Source of the DNA: Aquatica leii
Lineage: Eukaryota; Arthropoda; Insecta; Coleoptera; Lampyridae
Direction of reading: 5' to 3'
NCBI GenBank assembly: GCA_035610365.1
Contig: CM069435.1
Coordinates: 91,483,389-91,547,388 of the forward strand
DNA length: 64,000 nucleotides
Of this stretch, positions 58,574 to 64,000 are shown piece by piece. Under the pieces are notes generated by a model. The model saw nothing but the letters and a program-made list of their open reading frames with translations, was not told the DNA's origin and ran no database searches. The first letter of the stretch is position 1, and every line of letters starts with the position of its first letter. The translations under genes and the position numbers were made by a program.

Positions 58574-58976
58574 TATGTTTAAGTAAAAATTAGGTTAGGA
58601 TTACTCGAATTACTATATTTGAATTTTCATAATGCGCGTTTGTATGCAAAAGCTATACAGATTGTTGCTTATAATGTGCGTTTTATCTTGATTTTTTTGC
58701 TTTTAATCGTACACATTTATATTTCAAAAGCATTTTTAAAAAAGCAAATCTAAAACTAGTTTTTTTTGTTTCCTTTTATTAAGTGCTTTTTCGGTTTCCT
58801 TTATTTTTACCGATTCCACCCGTCTAAAAAGTGCCAAAGACACGAAAGGCACTTGTTCTCGATCGATGGCCTCAAACTGGCAACACTGTTTTATATTTCC
58901 ATAGTATATTTCAAACAAAAATCACAAAAATAAAGGTTATGTTTATAAAATCACTTTTAAATTCGTAAAAATAAAA
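58574..58976. promoter_or_regulatory. Shared head-to-head promoter region of MLH1 and SAS-6-like gene
   Basis: Only 403 bp separate the two start codons, which face away from each other, so both promoters must lie here. A 60-residue minus frame (58918-58736) sits in the gap but shows no domain and overlaps the expected promoter. Confidence 0.55.
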
Positions 58977-60693
58977 ATGACTTCATCAAGCAGTAGCTGC
59001 TCCTTAAACTGGGACAGGAGCGACTGCAGCAACGTAATCTACAACAACCAACACATAATCGACATCTTCAACCTGAACCGATCGGTCACACCGAAAAATA
59101 TTTCGATCCTAATAACCAACCAAACAAATGCAATTGTAAGTGCCTGTTAACAAAACTCTACACAAATAATTATCGCATTACAGAAAATAAAACTACGTGA
59201 TGCAGTCGAATATGGATTCAATTACACTGCATTAATCGACTGGGCTAAATTTGAGTTCATACGAAACGAGCAGTGTCTTGATATAACATACGAGGAATTC
59301 CAGCCCCAAATCATTGATTTATTAAATCAAACGAGTTTGAAGCAAATGTAAGTACATGTCACGTTACCAACACTCACATTTACTTTGCCTTACAGGCAAA
59401 TGCGACTAGATGTGACTGACACCAAATGCAAATTAATCTTCTATGAGAAATCACGACTAAAATCTCTAATTTTCTTAACAATCGATTTGGAACTCACAAA
59501 TCAAAAAGAAGTCATCGAGGAGCTATCAGATAGCATTTATCAACTACAAGTGAGTATCCGTTCTATAAATATACATCATTAACTAACTTTTCACAGAATT
59601 TTAACAAGTCACTTACAACACAACTGTCCACAACCAAAAACCAATTATTCGAAACTGAATCAATGTTAAAAACAGCTGTAAATAAAAGCAGTATGATTGA
59701 GAAACAATTCTACAAGGATTTGGAGTTAATACTGCAAACATTTTTATTACGAATTAATGCTACCGAAGTAAATATATCAACTGAACTTGAAAAATTAACA
59801 AAGCGTCACCAAAAGCTTCTTGGTAACTTGGAAGTGGTGAAAAACGATAGTCGTTTAAAAAATGAGTCTGGTGCCAGGTTATTACTTAATGTGCAGAACT
59901 TACGTATTGAAAACGAAAAGCAACAAAGGTATGTGTTCGGTACTTCATGGTTAACTTTAAAGGGGACAATTTTAGGGTGATTAACGAGCTTAAGACTGAG
60001 ATGGATGCATTGAAAGTTGGAAAAACTAAGATAGAGGAGATTTGTGAGCAGTTGAAGATCGATTCGGCTGCAAAAGAGGCTTCGTTGGAAACATTGCAAA
60101 AACAAATGGTTAGAATCTTAATGCAATACACGTATATATACCGTTGATGGTTTTAGAATGAACTAAGAAGAGATATGCAAGATGCCACTCTCATAATTGC
60201 CCAAAAAACTAAGACCAATGATGAAATTGGCAAAGATCTGATGGAGGCCAATCGTTTACTGGTAAACTTCAACACGCAATATGATGTATTATCTAATGAG
60301 GTTTGTGGATCCTTCCCTAACGCACTATAATACCACTTCTTTTTGTGTGCAGATTGAAGAGTTAAAAGAGCGAATTTCTTGCAAGGATGAAGTGATAAAA
60401 GAACAGGCTGTTGAATTGGACAAGCTAAAAAGGGACTACAGGAATTTGTGCGAGACTAATAATTCAGATGAGGTAAATACAGTGCGTTTAGAGTTGAATA
60501 GCTCCAGGCAGCGAATTGAAGAGTTAGAGAAGCAGTACAGAGATGTTGTTAAAGGTAAGTACGTTTGCGTCGACACTTAAAAGTCTTGATCTGTTCATTC
60601 GTTGCAGTTAATGGTTTGCTAACTAAAAAATTATCTAATGGTGAGCTTTGTGATGTTAGAAATATCAATCTGCCTTTTCACAGTAAATCTTAA
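58977..60693 (+). CDS. SAS6: SAS-6-like centriole cartwheel protein
   Basis: Eight exons: 58977-59135, 59184-59347, 59396-59549, 59597-59928, 59976-60108, 60157-60300, 60353-60554 and 60608-60693; all introns are 46-53 bp with GT-AG ends; 457 residues. The N-terminal ~165 residues have the pattern of the SAS-6 head domain (ISILITNQTNA; FNYTALIDWAKFEFIRNEQ; FQPQIIDLLNQ; KCKLIFYEKSRLKSLIFLTIDL), followed by a long coiled coil (about 170-440) and a short tail. In that family, head domains assemble into the nine-fold cartwheel hub at new centrioles. Length is close to the fly protein. Sequence similarity is modest, so an alternative coiled-coil paralogue of the same fold is possible. AATAAA at 60744-60749. 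Confidence 0.75.
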
Positions 60694-60749
60694 AGTGTGT
60701 TTACAATATTTATTTTTTTAGTATTTGTAATTTTGAATGTTGCAATAAA

Positions 60750-61502
60750 TTAAATGATGTGTTTTTATATATCTGAATGGGTAAGATGAAGCAGTCTTCA
60801 AATGTACAAAAGTAAATAAGAAACTTTCTTGTTTGGGAAGAAAAAAGCAAAAATTAAATTCATGACTACTGAGAACAAAACTTTTTGTTTTTGTAAAAAC
60901 ATCAAGAAATATATTAGATTTGAGTATATTATTATATTGGATATTCTTTAAACACTATTCTGTCTTATTTTTATTTGGATTAAGTAAATCTACGATTTAA
61001 TTCCATTTGTGTTGTGAAGTAATTGCATTGTTTATAAAAAGAAAATCCCTGTTTATTGGCAGTGGTGTATTTGGTGTGTGGTACAGCCGTGCCAAAAGAG
61101 GCACCAGCGGCACGTTGAGCTATTTTGCACAGTGGCACTTGAAAGAAAAGTGCACAATGATTGTTTATTAAACTTTACTTGAAAATAAATACTTACTTAT
61201 AATTTTTTGCTATTTTAAATTCAAATGTTCGTACTAACCGCGCAGCCAACGCCACTGATAAAAATAACCTAGGAATAGCGCTGTTTCTGGCAAGTAGGTA
61301 TAAATTAAATTTTGATTTAACCACGTTTTCGCATTTAGAAAAATTTATAGCAAGATTTAGTTTTTGCCGAATTTGGTTTTGTTTAAGCTTTTGAACTAGT
61401 TTTTTTAAGGCCAAAGTTGGTATCGGCGTCGTGAAATTTTTCAAATTTCTCTTTAGTTAACCTCAACTTTTCATGTTGCTTCGTAATTATAAGTGTTAAG
61501 AA
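60750..61502. other. Intergenic between SAS-6-like gene and WDR18
   Basis: AT-rich; a GC-richer patch near 61070-61140 (GTGCCAAAAGAGGCACCAGCGGCAC is its core, partly palindromic) stands out but is unassigned. The WDR18 promoter should lie just before 61503. Confidence 0.4.
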
Positions 61503-62747
61503 ATGAACGACATTAGTGAATTACTCATCACCTCCTGTCGATCGACGATGCACCTGTGGAGAGGTCTAACTGCCGGTGGTGCAAATACTATCCATACATA
61601 TAAAGTTCACGGGTCTATCGAAATGTCTACTTTAAATGTGCTGGGTAATGACTATATAATGGTAGCAGAAGCAAATAAACCCTTGCTTCATGTATGGCCA
61701 ATTACAAGCATTGAGGAAAACTTGACTCCAAGAATAGTGTTACCTGAACCTGCTCGTGTCGTTGCCGTGTCTACCGATAACTGTTACCTAGCAGTTGGAA
61801 TTGACAAGAAACTATTAATTTGGCAACTATGTTCTGGTGTGCTCCTTACCACACAAGAAGTGCATTTAAGCCCTATCACCTGTATAAAATTCTCCCCGGA
61901 TTCTGATTACTTAATTACAGGTGCCACAAATGGAAATGTACTCGTCTATAACTTCAGTAACCTTGTTGATATCCAAGAAACGTATCAAGTTCATAAAGGA
62001 CAGGGTCAAACCAAGCCATTGTACAATAAACTTGATCATATAAGTGCAGTGACGCACATTTGCATTGGAGGGTTTTCATTGAAATCGCGTTTTGCAACGT
62101 CATCTTTAGACAATACCTGTCGTATCTATGAACTTTTAACAGGACAACTATTACTTCAGTTAATTTACAAGGAAGGTATTTCAACTTTTACACTTGACAC
62201 TTCCTTATGGAGCTTGTATTTAGGTACATCGTCAGGTATCATACAACAATATAATTTAACAAATCCACCAAGAAGTACGATCCAACATGTAAGCGACACC
62301 AATAATAAATTATTTTTTGTCGGGCATACACAGCAAGTTAATTGTCTAGCTCTCAACATCACCAATGATATTTTAGTCTCAGGTTCTGAAGATAAACTTG
62401 TGTTGGTTTGGGACGTTGAGAGTAGGCAAATCCTAAACAAATTGGAGCATAAATCACCAATTACTAATATTGGGTTCATCTGTAGCACTGCATTTACAGG
62501 ATGTAAACCAAAAGTCGTCTTGGCTGAATTACAGCGTATTATAAGCTTGGACTCTGAAAAATACAAAGTCGGTGTTATACAAAACCAGGACATCACTTTT
62601 AGTGATGACAGTGATTGTGAAGCTAGTCGTGGAGATTGTGAGTTAGTGTTAAAGGATAAGTTGTTGATGGCTTATGGTGTTAACGAACGATTATATTCTT
62701 GTCTTACCAAAATGATTCAAGAACGAGACGGTGTTAAATATAAATAA
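61503..62747 (+). CDS. WDR18: WD repeat-containing protein 18
   Basis: Single exon of 414 residues with about six WD40 repeats. The clearest are ITCIKFSPDSDYLITGATNG near 123-142, FATSSLDNTCRIYELLTGQLLL near 197-218 and QQVNCLALNITNDILVSGSEDK with VLVWDVESRQIL near 278-312. Order and spacing match WDR18, the animal homologue of yeast Ipi3, a member of the Rix1/PELP1-TEX10 complex that helps mature the 60S ribosomal subunit in the nucleolus. Start chosen at the only ATG before the first repeat; a polyadenylation signal AATAAA lies at 62789-62794. Confidence 0.85.
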   Translation: MNDISELLITSCRSTMHLWRGLTAGGANTIHTYKVHGSIEMSTLNVLGNDYIMVAEANKPLLHVWPITSIEENLTPRIVLPEPARVVAVSTDNCYLAVGIDKKLLIWQLCSGVLLTTQEVHLSPITCIKFSPDSDYLITGATNGNVLVYNFSNLVDIQETYQVHKGQGQTKPLYNKLDHISAVTHICIGGFSLKSRFATSSLDNTCRIYELLTGQLLLQLIYKEGISTFTLDTSLWSLYLGTSSGIIQQYNLTNPPRSTIQHVSDTNNKLFFVGHTQQVNCLALNITNDILVSGSEDKLVLVWDVESRQILNKLEHKSPITNIGFICSTAFTGCKPKVVLAELQRIISLDSEKYKVGVIQNQDITFSDDSDCEASRGDCELVLKDKLLMAYGVNERLYSCLTKMIQERDGVKYK

Positions 62748-62794
62748 TGGAATTGGTAATTTAAATGTTTTCGTTTTTGTAAAAAAATAATAAA

Positions 62795-64000
62795 ATTTGT
62801 ATCTTATTTGGTGTTCTTTTAAACTTACTAACTTTATACCCAGTTTACACAAGAGTGAGCTGATGTAGGCCACTGAATCAAAGACAGGTCGAAAGAAAAC
62901 AAAATCATTGAACTGACAAGTGAAGTATGACTTTACATTGTCTTGGTCAATGTTACCAATTATCTTATAGCTGAGAATTGGAAGTACATAAATCCCTAAG
63001 AACGGATTATGAAAGTTAAGATGTTTCTTCGTTTACTATTCATCAAACATGTATATTCATAATCAGTTAAATTCTTGCTTTAGAACTGTTTTTGAGGATA
63101 CGTTTCTATACTTATTTGATACCAGATCTCGCGTCATTTTACTATCTTTTATAAATCTGTAAAGGTCATTAGCGTGTAGATACGTCATAGGGGTATGTCC
63201 GATTACACAATGTTGAATTTTAAAAATACGGTTAATTGCTTTATATTCATCACAAACAACTTAGCCGATTTAACTGGCAATTTCATATAATTTATTTTGT
63301 TAAAATGATTTACCTTCAAATTAAATTGGTATGAATCAAATACTGTATGGATTTTAAATTACTGTATAGCATATGTTTTTTGCTAGTGTAAGTTGGGTTG
63401 TCTAACGGACGTTACCTTACCAACTGAATTTTGTTTATAACCGATGACGATATTAAATCGCGCCATATTGGCGTTATGCTGTATGGTTCGTGTTTCGTTT
63501 GTTTTGTGTTCACCATTTCTAAGAAAGTATAATTGCAGAATCTTTACAGCGAAACTTGCAATTTTAGAAGTCAAACTTGCTTAAAATATTTTGTGTACTC
63601 TTTTTGTGGTTATTATTGAGTACGAGTCCCAAATATGCGCAACGCATAAAATATTTTTCGTATAAAGTTATCAACAGTATTCACCAGGGTTCTGATAACT
63701 TGGAAGGTAATTATTCCTACTCCTTTTCGTTATATAAAATTTTGTTTCTGTTGTTGAAGCTTTATGAGCATACTACACATCCTACCGAGCATCCCACACC
63801 TGTTTGCACTTAATACCTTCCAATTATTTCCTTCACCTGTGAATTGAAGATCTGTAACTTCTTTTGAGTGAATCATCACTACAAGGTAGGGGCATTAATA
63901 GAATTTTTTTATTTGCTCACGTACATCATCATACTTTGTATTGTCGAATTACCTTAATTATATTTCAAATGTATTTAAGCAATATTGTATGAAGAGCGCC
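62795..64000. other. Intergenic to the right edge, no gene called
   Basis: AT-rich. A frame at 63577-63813 is hydrophobic at its start but begins with a TTG, not ATG, and has no recognisable domain. Nothing else supported. Confidence 0.4.

Noticed and set aside
58736-58918. 60-residue minus frame upstream of MLH1
   Set aside because: It lies in the narrow promoter gap between two genes and shows no family features.
61193-61444. 83-residue minus frame upstream of WDR18
   Set aside because: Composition looks random, no domain, and it overlaps the expected WDR18 promoter.
63577-63813. 78-residue frame with a hydrophobic start
   Set aside because: Its first codon is TTG, it has no recognisable domain, and no splice partner or polyadenylation context was found.

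Overview
This is a piece of an AT-rich insect genome. The spliced genes have very short introns (39-52 bp is common), there is an intronless divergent ionotropic receptor, and many animal-type DNA transposons and non-LTR retrotransposons are present. Tiny introns and this repeat content fit a beetle best, but that is an inference and the species cannot be named from the sequence.

Layout. 1-3.6 kb holds broken non-LTR retrotransposon pieces and a pogo-like DNA transposon with its inverted repeats (1251-3582). 3.8-5.65 kb (minus) is an ionotropic receptor. 6.3 kb has a near-perfect 58-bp-arm palindrome. 7.4-10.1 kb (minus) is a decayed Jockey-like retrotransposon. 12.2-14.6 kb (minus) is a broken fragment of a cyclic-nucleotide-gated channel gene followed by a pogo-like transposase tail. 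A second, inverted copy of that arrangement lies at 24.96-26.67 kb (plus). Between the two copies sit a non-LTR retrotransposon with a 17-bp target duplication (15.8-20.2 kb), glyoxalase I (20.57-21.16 kb) and mitochondrial ATP synthase beta (22.1-23.9 kb).

27-40 kb is repeat territory: several small inverted-repeat elements and a P-element-like transposase relic. That relic has been split by a pogo-type MITE and later by a young Ty3/gypsy retrotransposon with identical 266-bp LTRs and an uninterrupted 1340-residue Gag-Pol frame. A U4 snRNA gene lies at 40.26-40.40 kb, followed by a minus-strand LPCAT3/nessy-type phospholipid acyltransferase (40.85-42.49 kb). 43-48.5 kb holds another MITE, an array of ~220-bp repeats and an R1-like retrotransposon relic.

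The last 15 kb is gene-dense: an ANKRD28/44/52-like ankyrin-repeat protein (48.77-54.39 kb, plus), MLH1 (54.86-58.57 kb, minus, convergent with it), a SAS-6-like centriole protein (58.98-60.69 kb, plus, head-to-head with MLH1) and WDR18 (61.50-62.75 kb, plus). These are independent housekeeping genes (mismatch repair, centriole assembly, ribosome biogenesis, phosphatase regulation) and do not form one pathway. No new multi-gene system was found. The points most worth a second look are the inverted pair of channel-gene fragments, the three-layer nested insertion with a potentially active gypsy element, the predicted CaaX box on the ankyrin protein, and the long palindrome at 6.3 kb.
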